A DNA stretch of 64,000 bases from an uncultured Agathobacter sp. (lineage in GTDB: Bacteria > Bacillota > Clostridia > Lachnospirales > Lachnospiraceae): the NCBI GenBank assembly GCA_934359755.1, contig CAKRLV010000007.1, positions 56,401 through 120,400 on the forward strand. The letters run 5' to 3'. Shown piece by piece: positions 33,655-41,360 of this stretch. The notes below the pieces were generated by a model. That model was not told where the DNA came from and ran no database searches. It was given only the letters and a program-made list of their open reading frames with translations. A program made the position numbers and the translations under genes. Positions within the stretch are counted from its first letter, which is position 1, and each line of letters opens with the position of its first letter.

Positions 33655-34154
33655 GTTTCATCTTTTGGAATATTTGATAATCGTTTATATTCTTGAATTG
33701 CGTAAATCAAATCATCTATATTTAAGAAATAGTCCTCAACAAATTTTGTTGATTTTATGGATGATAGTTTTAATGCATTTTTACAAAAATCGCTAGGCTT
33801 AGTATGGCTTTTTACTTTACAAAAATCATTGTATTTACCTTGATGAATAATAATAAGCATTTCTATCTCTGGTGCTGTAATAACATTAATAACATCTACT
33901 TTTGACTCATAAGCTTTACGTAATTTAAAGTCTTCTCGTCTTGAATCAAGGATTCTATATACAGTTATCTTTTTTTTAAAACCTTTTCCCAAATACCTGT
34001 CTTCAAATTTTCTAGCGCTCCTACATCTAAGAACCTCATTATCTAACAAATCGTCTCTTGTGAAAATAAGTTTGCCAGCATCCATCAGCTTATTGACAAT
34101 TACACTTTCGGCACTTCCCTCACATATACATGCTATTATTTTATCATTTGTCAA
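33630..34154 (-). CDS. TOPRIM-like protein of an ATPase/TOPRIM defence pair (RloB/AbiLii-like)
   Basis: 174 residues. It begins with a TOPRIM-like strand and loop, CICEGSAES (E12, E16), has an Asp in VYRILDSRRED (D70), and the segment TAPEIEMLIIIH resembles the P-x-x-E-...-H pattern of RloB-type proteins. Such proteins pair with AAA15/AAA21 ATPases in abortive phage defence. The gene starts 7 bases after the ATPase stop, so the two form an operon. The second acidic motif is not a clean DxD, so assignment is tentative. Confidence 0.6.
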   Translation of the reverse strand: MTNDKIIACICEGSAESVIVNKLMDAGKLIFTRDDLLDNEVLRCRSARKFEDRYLGKGFKKKITVYRILDSRREDFKLRKAYESKVDVINVITAPEIEMLIIIHQGKYNDFCKVKSHTKPSDFCKNALKLSSIKSTKFVEDYFLNIDDLIYAIQEYKRLSNIPKDETCLADLLI

Positions 34155-34161
34155 TTCTGGA

Positions 34162-35310
34162 CTAGTCCTCCTTTATCTTTCCACAAATAATTGCCTTTTT
34201 CAATTGAATATAGGATTCGTAGGCTGGTACAGTTCCTTGAAGAAAATCGCTCTTGAAAGCTTCACTTTTTTTAATATCATTTCTAGTAAGTATTTCACTA
34301 AGCTTTTGGGCACAGATACCATTTCTGTTTCTGACGATATATATGCCATCGTTTCTCTCAAATTCATCAAGTAATTCCGAATAATGAGTCGAAAAAATTA
34401 AAGTAGCTCCATTTTTATTTACACTTTTATTCATAAAGAATCGGACAAGGGTAGCTACAATTTCTCTATTGAAATGATTCTCCAGCTCATCAACAATTAA
34501 ATATCCACCCTCTTCGAATACCATCATTGCATTAATAAAAATATTAATTCCCTTTATAGTTCCAGATGATAAGTATTGTTCAAAGAGAATCGGATTTGCT
34601 ACAATAATCTCTTTTCTACCATAAAATTTTAATTTTGATTCACCAGTGATTTTATCAAAAGAAATATCCTCAATACTTGGATCTAAAAATGCAATTAACT
34701 CATGAGGAAAATTACCAATAAGTCTAAGGTAATTAATATTAGTTATCTTGATAAGATCCTTTAAATAAAATCCTTTATTCTTATTAAGGGATAATACAAT
34801 ACTAGTATCATCTTTTAAAAATTCTGCTTCATTGTCTCTTATTTTAGTAGGTTGTTCATCTTCAAAAGCAAATAGGTCTTTTTTAGATTTGATTTTTGAT
34901 ATTTTCTTAATCCAAAGATGCTCATCGTCTATAATGTATCTGCTATCTACTTCATTATTCTCTACTTTTATAATTTTAGATTCAAGTTTACAGACGCCAA
35001 TCTTAGGAGCATAAAAGTATGCTGTAATAGTTATATTAGCAGCATTTTCTAAAATATCTCTGTTATCTATATTATTAACAGATTCACCATTTATAAATTC
35101 AATTACAAAAGATATCACTTTTAATAAAGAAGTTTTACCGGAAGCGTTGATACCTACAATGGAAAGAACATTGTTTGTAAATATGTTACCAAAGCAAGGT
35201 GATACCATCTCATTGTTATCACTAGAAACTCTTTGCTCTGCATAAAAGTCAATATCTATTGTTTTATTGAAAAGTGTTAAACCATCTACAACAATTTTGA
35301 GTAAACGCAT
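34162..35310 (-). CDS. AAA15/AAA21 family ATPase, SMC/OLD-like
   Basis: 382 residues. Walker A is GINASGKTS at residues 53-61 and Walker B is GGYLIVDELENHF near 277-290, followed by an H-loop STHYSELLDEF. This is the overcoming-lysogenisation-defect and RecF-like ATPase type found with TOPRIM or nuclease partners in AbiL, PARIS and RloAB systems. TCCTCC on the plus strand gives AGGAGGA 7 bases before the ATG. It is probably the sensor or motor half of a phage-defence pair with the next gene. Confidence 0.8.
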   Translation of the reverse strand: MRLLKIVVDGLTLFNKTIDIDFYAEQRVSSDNNEMVSPCFGNIFTNNVLSIVGINASGKTSLLKVISFVIEFINGESVNNIDNRDILENAANITITAYFYAPKIGVCKLESKIIKVENNEVDSRYIIDDEHLWIKKISKIKSKKDLFAFEDEQPTKIRDNEAEFLKDDTSIVLSLNKNKGFYLKDLIKITNINYLRLIGNFPHELIAFLDPSIEDISFDKITGESKLKFYGRKEIIVANPILFEQYLSSGTIKGINIFINAMMVFEEGGYLIVDELENHFNREIVATLVRFFMNKSVNKNGATLIFSTHYSELLDEFERNDGIYIVRNRNGICAQKLSEILTRNDIKKSEAFKSDFLQGTVPAYESYIQLKKAIICGKIKED

Positions 35311-35340
35311 TTTGCATCCTCCTAACTATAACTTAATGAT

Positions 35341-35370
35341 ATGATATCACCAATAATGTAAAAAAGTCAA
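35341..35370 (-). promoter_or_regulatory. Promoter of the ATPase/TOPRIM operon
   Basis: On the minus strand TTGACT (35370-35365), 18-base spacer, TATCAT (35346-35341). An AAAAACG/CGTTTTT inverted repeat lies just upstream (about 35374-35394) and could be the XRE-gene terminator or an operator. Confidence 0.6.
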
Positions 35371-35453
35371 TATAAAAACGGATGTTACGTTTTTATGCAA
35401 TAATAATTTCTTAGAATTAGAATTATAACATATTATACACAAAAATATTGTAT

Positions 35454-35789
35454 TTATTCTTCGTCTTCCCCTTCATCCTCATCAACAACCCCCGCAACCA
35501 ATTCTTTCATCTTTGGAGAAAGCTGTCTGTAATATTCAATTAATCTATACTCAAAAGGGGTTATCGCGTCAGAAGGAAACGCTTCGTATCGAATAGGGAT
35601 ATCGGAGTATCCAATTAAATAATCAACAGATGTATCAAAATACCTCGCACATGCAATCACCAGGTCCAGATCAGGTTCAGCCATATCATGCTCGTATTTA
35701 AAAACCGATTGCTGGGTGACATGGATAACATCAGCAAGATCCTGCTGGCTTATACCCTTGGCAGTGCGCAACTCTTTAAGTCTCTTCAT
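35454..35789 (-). CDS. XRE-family transcriptional regulator
   Basis: 111 residues. HTH_3 domain LKELRTAKGISQQDLADVI, then VTQQSVFKYEHDMAEP and FDTSVDYLIGYSD, the usual Cro/CI-like module. The C-terminal half includes a very acidic end, VVDEDEGEDEE. Ribosome site GAGGTGAGG lies upstream. It is upstream of the defence pair on the same strand and divergent from the polysaccharide operon, so it may control either or both. Confidence 0.85.
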   Translation of the reverse strand: MKRLKELRTAKGISQQDLADVIHVTQQSVFKYEHDMAEPDLDLVIACARYFDTSVDYLIGYSDIPIRYEAFPSDAITPFEYRLIEYYRQLSPKMKELVAGVVDEDEGEDEE

Positions 35790-35955
35790 ATATACCTCAC
35801 CTCAAATTACACAATAATTCTCACAAAATGTACCCCCAATACAAATAGCACCCAATGGATGAGTACAAACGTAGAAATTAAGTCGAAAACTAACCAATAG
35901 TTGCATAAATACATAATAACAATATGGTAATTAATTCCATAAAACAGTTTGAGTG

Positions 35956-35984
35956 TTGACACAACAACATAAAGTTGTTAAAAT
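35956..35984 (+). promoter_or_regulatory. Promoter of the polysaccharide operon with inverted-repeat operator
   Basis: TTGACA (35956-35961), 17-base spacer, TAAAAT (35979-35984). The spacer holds ACAAC-N5-GTTGT (35964-35978), and more GTTGT/ACAAC half-sites follow at 36003-36018 and 36024-36034. A repressor bound here would block RNA polymerase. The XRE protein encoded next door is the obvious candidate. The 415-base gap 35790-36204 holds only this promoter, the repeats after it and no credible gene. Confidence 0.7.
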
Positions 35985-36032
35985 ATCTTCTGAAAACTGA
36001 CAGTTGTAAACCTACAACGTACAGTTGTTACA

Positions 36033-36120
36033 ACAAACTAGAACAATAAATCGAAACAACAAGCTAGAATCACAAACTAGAACAATAAATTAAAACAACA
36101 AGCAAGAACAACAAACTAGA
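36033..36120 (+). repeat. G-poor tandem repeat in the operon leader
   Basis: CAAACTAGAACAATAAAT and ACAACAAGC-AGAA segments alternate; the unit of about 38 bases is present roughly twice plus a partial third. It lies in the transcribed leader of the polysaccharide operon. No open frame. Confidence 0.7.
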
Positions 36121-36204
36121 AATATAAATAAGGACATAAATCAGGGAAGCACCGCATGCACCATAATGCGATACAAATGTTAAAAATCGGAATGGAATAA
36201 ACAA

Positions 36205-38154
36205 ATGAAGAAAGCACTAATATTAACCACCACAAGTGGTTTCTTATCACAATTCGAATTAAACAACGTGCGACTTCTACAAGAAAAAGGATATCAGATA
36301 CACTATGCCACCAATTTCGGTGTACCAATTTACGAAGTAAAAGACCAGGCACTTGTAGATATGGGAATCATATTGCACCACATAAGCATAGAAAAAAGTC
36401 CTTTCAGCATCAAAAAAAATATATGGGCATACCGAGAATTAAAAAGGATTATAGACAGAGAGAAAATAGACGTAGTGCATTGTCATAATCCAGTAGGTGG
36501 ACTTCTCGGAAGACTATCAGCACATATGAGCAAAAGAAAACCATATGTAATCTATACTGCCCATGGATTTCATTTCTTTACAGGAGCACCACTCAAAAAT
36601 TGGTTGTTCTATTATCCAGTAGAGCGGTATTTGGCAAAATATACAGACATTATTATAACCATAAATCATGAAGATTATGAGAGAGCAGGCAGCTTTAAAT
36701 ATAAGCCAGATGGACATGCAGAAATAATCCCCAGCGTAGGTGTAGACACAGCAAAATATTATCCAGAATCATCAGAATATGAAGGCGACATATTTCATAT
36801 TGTATCAGCTGGCGAGTTGAATGCAAATAAAAACCACAAAGTAGTAATAGACGCAATAGCAAAGCTGGGCAATCCCAATATCTACTACAACATATGTGGT
36901 GAAGGACCGCTCAGAAAAGAATTGCAGGAATATATAGATAGTAAGCACCTCGGAGGACAGGTATTTCTGCGAGGATATTGTTATGACATGCCACAGATGC
37001 TTCACAATGCGGACCTATTCATATTCCCATCATATAGAGAAGGAATGGGAATGGCAGCACTCGAAGCAATGGCATCAGGAGTACCAATAATCGCAGCAGA
37101 TAACCGGGGAACAAGAGAATACATGCAAAACGGCGAAAACGGCCTTGTATGTAAACCTGACAGCGCACAAGAATTTGCAGACGCAATCAGGACAATGTAC
37201 GACAGCAAAGAACTGCGCCAAAAATATGCCAGCAATGCACTGAAAACGATAGAACGATTCACATTGCAGAAAGCGGCCGAGAAAATGCATCAGATATATC
37301 AGGTATTGCCAGAATCAACCCAGACGCAGAAATCAGAGACAAAAGACCGCCCAATGATATCAGTAATAATGGGAGTCTTCAACCAGAATGACTTTGCGGC
37401 ATTAGAAGCAGCAGTAAGCTCAATACTCAACCAGACATACAAAGACTTTGAATTTCTGATATACAATGACGGCTCAAGGGAGGAAGTTGCCGAGTACATA
37501 AGCAAATTAGAACAAAGAGATAAGCGAATAAAAGTCATAGACTCCAAAGAGAATCATGGACTCGGCTACGCACTCAACCGGTGCATAGAAAAAGCAGCAG
37601 GAAAATATCTCGCACGAATGGATGCCGACGACATATCGCATCCAAAGCGTCTCCAGACAGAAATAGAATTTCTCGAGAAGAACAAAGAATACATGTGGTG
37701 TGGAACCAACTGCGACATATTTGACAGAGAAGGAAAATGGGCAGATGGAACAAGACCAGAAGAACCCAAAGCCAAAGACTACCTCAAATACTCGCCATAT
37801 ATTCACCCATCAGTAATGTATCGCGCATCATTATTTGACAGAATAGTCGGCTATTCCGAAGAAAAAGAAACAAGAAGATGCGAAGACTATGAGCTGTTCA
37901 TGAGGCTGTACGAACTTGGCTATAAAGGCTATAACATCCAGCAGCCGTTACTTAAGTACTTTGTAGACAGAAGAAAATACCATAGCCGTTCAATAAAAGA
38001 CAGTATATATGAAGGACAGATAAGAATAAGAGGCTATCGCAAAATGGGATTGCTCTGGCCAAAAGGCTGGCTATATGTCCTGCGGCCGATAGCAAGCAAA
38101 ATCCTGCCACTTGGTATTGTCCGATTTTACAAAGAAAGAATCGCAGAACTATAG
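36205..38154 (+). CDS. Two-domain glycosyltransferase (GT4 fused to GT2)
   Basis: 649 residues. Residues 1 to about 370 are a GT-B enzyme of GT4 type (FGVPIYEVKD, HCHNPVGGLLGRL, EGMGMAALEAMASGVPII). Residues from about 386 are a GT-A family 2 domain (ISVIMGVFNQNDF, YNDGS, LARMDADD with the DxD metal site). It could add two sugars in sequence to one glycan chain. First gene of the island, about 220 bases after the promoter. Codons here are strongly A-ended, unlike the housekeeping part. Confidence 0.88.
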   Translation: MKKALILTTTSGFLSQFELNNVRLLQEKGYQIHYATNFGVPIYEVKDQALVDMGIILHHISIEKSPFSIKKNIWAYRELKRIIDREKIDVVHCHNPVGGLLGRLSAHMSKRKPYVIYTAHGFHFFTGAPLKNWLFYYPVERYLAKYTDIIITINHEDYERAGSFKYKPDGHAEIIPSVGVDTAKYYPESSEYEGDIFHIVSAGELNANKNHKVVIDAIAKLGNPNIYYNICGEGPLRKELQEYIDSKHLGGQVFLRGYCYDMPQMLHNADLFIFPSYREGMGMAALEAMASGVPIIAADNRGTREYMQNGENGLVCKPDSAQEFADAIRTMYDSKELRQKYASNALKTIERFTLQKAAEKMHQIYQVLPESTQTQKSETKDRPMISVIMGVFNQNDFAALEAAVSSILNQTYKDFEFLIYNDGSREEVAEYISKLEQRDKRIKVIDSKENHGLGYALNRCIEKAAGKYLARMDADDISHPKRLQTEIEFLEKNKEYMWCGTNCDIFDREGKWADGTRPEEPKAKDYLKYSPYIHPSVMYRASLFDRIVGYSEEKETRRCEDYELFMRLYELGYKGYNIQQPLLKYFVDRRKYHSRSIKDSIYEGQIRIRGYRKMGLLWPKGWLYVLRPIASKILPLGIVRFYKERIAEL

Positions 38155-38156
38155 AG

Positions 38157-38210
38157 CAGCAAGAGCAGACATAATACAGCAAGCATAGACATAATGCAGC
38201 AAGAGTAAGG
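38157..38210 (+). repeat. 20-bp tandem repeat, about 2.7 copies
   Basis: CAGCAAGAGCAGACATAATA, then CAGCAAGCATAGACATAATG, then CAGCAAGAGTAAGG. It begins just after the glycosyltransferase stop in a 150-base gap. Further short repeats (AGTAGATGAA with AACAAAGAAA) lie before the next gene. Confidence 0.8.
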
Positions 38211-38307
38211 ATTAAGCATAGACAGCAGGCAGGCTAAATAAAAGTATAAGAACATTTATAACAGCAGGTTAATAGAAAACAGTAGATGAATAACAAAGAA
38301 ACAGTAG

Positions 38308-39816
38308 ATGAAGAACAAAGAAATAGTAGATGAAGAACAAGAAAGACTAGAAGAATACAAGAAAATACTGTCAGCAAACCCAGCCTGCGCAAAAGCAGCC
38401 GCAGCCTGCATAGCAAGACATCCGGCAATCGAAGACCAGGAATACTTCATGGTATGGGCACCAGCACTAATAGAATTTACCAGCTGGTTAATAGAAAAAG
38501 CAAAAGAACAGGGAATCAGGCGGTTGTACTTCTTAGCAAGAGACGCATATCCCATGTATCTCGCCGCATCCATGTTAATCAAAGCATCACAAAGCGCAGA
38601 TGAACAGCAGCCAGCAATCGACTGCAGATACCTGAAAGTATCACGATACGCCCTGCGAATCCCAGAATATCATCTGCGAGGCAAAGAATGTCTGGACCAG
38701 GTCTTCTTCATAGGAATAGACGTAACACTCAGAAAGATATTCAGGCGGGCAGCATTAACAGAGAACGAAATCGACCAGGTATGTCAGGAAATGAACTGCC
38801 GTGACAAGCTAGATACAGTACTGAATAGAAAAGAAATATACGAGCTTCGAGAAGAATTCAAAACCAGATCAAAGCTCATATACAAATATATCTATGAACA
38901 TTCAAAAGAAAAATATGACAACTGCCTCGGCTATCTGAGACAGGAAGGAATGCTTGACGAGACCCCATGGGCAGTAGTAGACAGTGGCTGGATAGGCACA
39001 ATCGAAAAAAGCATAAGAAATATACTTGCCGTCCAGAAAAAAGACATACATGTACACGGATATTATTTCGGGCTGTATGAACTTCCGCCAGACACAGAAG
39101 GCTGCACATACGAAGCATACTATTTCAATCCAAAAGGCAGCACCATAAAGAAAATGAATTTCAGTAACTGTCTGTATGAAGTAGTCTACACACAGGCAAA
39201 GCCGATGGTAAAAGCATACACAAAGAATACACAAGGCGACATAATCTATGAACCCGTGTACTCGGATATAGAAAATCCAAACAGCGTGCAGATAGAAAGA
39301 AACACCGGCCTGCTGAAAGAGTTCATAGAAGCATACATAGAACAGCGCAAGAAATTGTATACACAAAAAGTTGTAAAGCAGAATACACTGGTAGCAACGC
39401 AGCGAAATACACAGGAAGCAGCACAGCAAAATACACAGGAAGAAGCACAGAGAAATACACAGGAGACTGCACATGAATTTCAACATGTAGCAGAGAAATT
39501 ATACACCCTGCTCATGGCGAACCCCACCAGATGGGAAGCACGCTATTACGGAAACTTCCTCTTCTCTGATGACATATGCGACGAGCACAACCAAAGCACA
39601 GCAAATCAGCTGACCGAGCAGGAAGTAAAAGACTTAGGAGCAATCAGCAAGCTCCTCATAGCAGCAGGAATATCAAAGAAAAAAATCCACGAAAGCGCCT
39701 GGATAGAAGGCACAATCGTGAATCTGAATAAAAGTGTCAGAGCCAACATGCGAAGAGCAAAAAGAGCAAAATACCTGACACACTTAAGACAAAGTATAAA
39801 AGCAGTAAAGAGGTAA
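38308..39816 (+). CDS. Polysaccharide-cluster protein sharing a domain with the HAD protein at 60 kb
   Basis: 502 residues. It lacks the HAD hydrolase domain but has the two landmarks of the C-terminal domain of the 845-residue protein encoded at 60,203: RRLYFLARDAYPMYLAA (compare ILFLSRDGDILKQA) and AVVDSGWIGTIEKS (compare VAVDIGWAGSGA). The function of this domain is not known to me. A low-complexity NTQEAAQ repeat spans about residues 370-395. The ATG follows a purine-rich, weak ribosome site. Confidence 0.65.
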   Translation: MKNKEIVDEEQERLEEYKKILSANPACAKAAAACIARHPAIEDQEYFMVWAPALIEFTSWLIEKAKEQGIRRLYFLARDAYPMYLAASMLIKASQSADEQQPAIDCRYLKVSRYALRIPEYHLRGKECLDQVFFIGIDVTLRKIFRRAALTENEIDQVCQEMNCRDKLDTVLNRKEIYELREEFKTRSKLIYKYIYEHSKEKYDNCLGYLRQEGMLDETPWAVVDSGWIGTIEKSIRNILAVQKKDIHVHGYYFGLYELPPDTEGCTYEAYYFNPKGSTIKKMNFSNCLYEVVYTQAKPMVKAYTKNTQGDIIYEPVYSDIENPNSVQIERNTGLLKEFIEAYIEQRKKLYTQKVVKQNTLVATQRNTQEAAQQNTQEEAQRNTQETAHEFQHVAEKLYTLLMANPTRWEARYYGNFLFSDDICDEHNQSTANQLTEQEVKDLGAISKLLIAAGISKKKIHESAWIEGTIVNLNKSVRANMRRAKRAKYLTHLRQSIKAVKR

Positions 39817-39818
39817 AT

Positions 39819-40757
39819 ATGTTTGAAGCAGTGGCAGTAGCCGTAGCAGGAGCAGTAATCCTGCAGAACGTCTACGAAGGACTAAACGAGAAAAGAGAAA
39901 TACCAGACTACACACAGGAAAATGAAATATTCCGCCAGAAAAAAGCAGAAGAATCAAATCAATACATGAGCCAGATAAAGCCACTACTGGAAAAAGAACT
40001 GGCAGAACACGAAGAACCACCAGTGATAACAGTCGAAGACCTCACTATGAAGTTCAAAGTGGCAACCAACAACGTATCAGGAATCAAAGAATACCTGATA
40101 CAGACAATCAAAAAGCAGATATCATACAAAGAACTGTATGCCTTAAACAATATAAGTTTCAACGTATTCAAAGGAGAAATCGTAGGAATCATTGGAACAA
40201 ACGGATCAGGAAAATCCACACTACTCAAGATAGTATCAGGAGCCCTGAACCCGACATCAGGCAAAATTGAAGTAGACAAATCCAAAGTACAGCTGCTTAC
40301 ACTTGGAACAGGATTTGACATGGAACTGTCCGCAAAAGAGAACGTCTATCTCAACGGAGCAATAATAGGATACTCCAAAGACTTCATAGACGAGCACTAC
40401 GACGAAATCGTAGAATTTGCAGAACTAGATGGATTCATGGAAGAGAAAGTAAAAAACTTCTCATCAGGAATGGTATCAAGACTGGGATTTGCAATAGCGA
40501 CAGTAGGAGATGCAGCAGAAATACTAATCCTGGACGAAGTACTCTCAGTAGGAGACGAATTCTTCAGGAAGAAGAGCCTTGCAAAAGTAAAACAGTTAAT
40601 ACACGGAGGCTCAACAGTACTAATGGTGTCACACGGAATGGGAACTATCATGGACAACTGCACGAAAGTCGTGTGGATAGAACAGGGAAACCTGCGAATG
40701 ATAGGAGAACCAAAGGTAGTGTGCAGTGCATATAGACACCAATTTGAAAACAATTAA
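39819..40757 (+). CDS. Polysaccharide/teichoic acid ABC exporter, ATP-binding protein
   Basis: 312 residues. After an unusual N-terminal stretch of about 70 residues with a hydrophobic start (VAVAVAGAVILQN) comes an ABC domain: Walker A GTNGSGKST, signature FSSGMVSRL, Walker B ILILDEVLSVGD and H-loop MVSHG. The SSGM signature and short length match Wzt/TagH-type exporters. The permeases are encoded at 42,911 and 43,684. Two bases separate it from the preceding stop. Confidence 0.92.
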   Translation: MFEAVAVAVAGAVILQNVYEGLNEKREIPDYTQENEIFRQKKAEESNQYMSQIKPLLEKELAEHEEPPVITVEDLTMKFKVATNNVSGIKEYLIQTIKKQISYKELYALNNISFNVFKGEIVGIIGTNGSGKSTLLKIVSGALNPTSGKIEVDKSKVQLLTLGTGFDMELSAKENVYLNGAIIGYSKDFIDEHYDEIVEFAELDGFMEEKVKNFSSGMVSRLGFAIATVGDAAEILILDEVLSVGDEFFRKKSLAKVKQLIHGGSTVLMVSHGMGTIMDNCTKVVWIEQGNLRMIGEPKVVCSAYRHQFENN

Positions 40758-40790
40758 ATCGGTAGTAACCCGCAAGGGATATTACATATA

Positions 40791-41295
40791 AAACTCACAT
40801 TTTCATACGCGTATGAGAGAAACTGCATAAGCAGTCACGAAAGGAGAAATTTATAATGAAAAACAGCATTAAGAGATTATTATGCGGAGCATTAGCAGCA
40901 GTAGTATTAGTAGCTAGTGCACCAGCAGCAACACCAGTAGCAGCTGCAACAAAGACAGAGGCTACATCAGCTACACCTAAGAAGGAAGTAGCAGTAAAGA
41001 AACCTGCAAAGGTTAAATACACAGCAAAGAAGAAAGCTATCAGAGTTTCTATCAAGAAAGTATCTGGAGCAAAAGGCTACATTGTTCAGTATTCTACAAA
41101 CAAGAACATGAAGAAAGCCAAAACAGTTACAACAAAGAAGACAGTATACACAATCAACAAGCTTAAAGCTAAGAAAGTATACTATGTACGTGTACGTGCA
41201 TTCAAGACAGTAAAGGGTAAGAAAGTATACTCTAAGTGGACAGCCGTTAAGAGTATCAGAACAAGAAAATAATATCCTTTAAAAAATGTGAGTTT
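40791..41295. repeat. 13-bp perfect inverted repeats flanking a secreted-protein gene
   Basis: AAACTCACATTTT at 40791-40803 and its exact reverse complement AAAATGTGAGTTT at 41283-41295 enclose the small Fn3-like gene. A 14-bp perfect palindrome TCATACGCGTATGA (40803-40816) lies at the inner edge of the left arm. This could be a small mobile or invertible cassette. Confidence 0.6.
40856..41272 (+). CDS. Small secreted lysine-rich protein with fibronectin type III-like domain
   Basis: 138 residues. The signal peptide is clear (KRLLCGALAAVVLVASAPAA, cleavage near AAA). The mature part is very basic and carries an Fn3-like fold (VSGAKGYIVQYSTNKNMKKA, LKAKKVYYVRVRAFK). It may bind acidic wall polymers. 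AAAGGAG precedes the ATG. Codon use resembles highly expressed genes, unlike its neighbours, and it splits the ABC exporter genes. It is flanked by inverted repeats and a terminator-like hairpin. Confidence 0.8.
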   Translation: MKNSIKRLLCGALAAVVLVASAPAATPVAAATKTEATSATPKKEVAVKKPAKVKYTAKKKAIRVSIKKVSGAKGYIVQYSTNKNMKKAKTVTTKKTVYTINKLKAKKVYYVRVRAFKTVKGKKVYSKWTAVKSIRTRK

Positions 41296-41299
41296 AACC

Positions 41300-41331
41300 A
41301 ATTCCAAGCCAGATTCGTCTGGCCTGGAATT
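41300..41331 (+). terminator. Hairpin after the secreted-protein gene
   Basis: AATTCCAAGCCAGA and TCTGGCCTGGAATT form a long stem around a TTCG loop. No T run follows, so it may act as a weak terminator or an mRNA 3'-end protector. Confidence 0.55.
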
Positions 41332-41360
41332 ACAAAAGTTTATAGATATATGTCATAGAG

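Noticed and set aside
36033..36120. Leader repeats as a CRISPR array
   Set aside because: The intervals are themselves repeats rather than unique spacers, and no cas genes are present.
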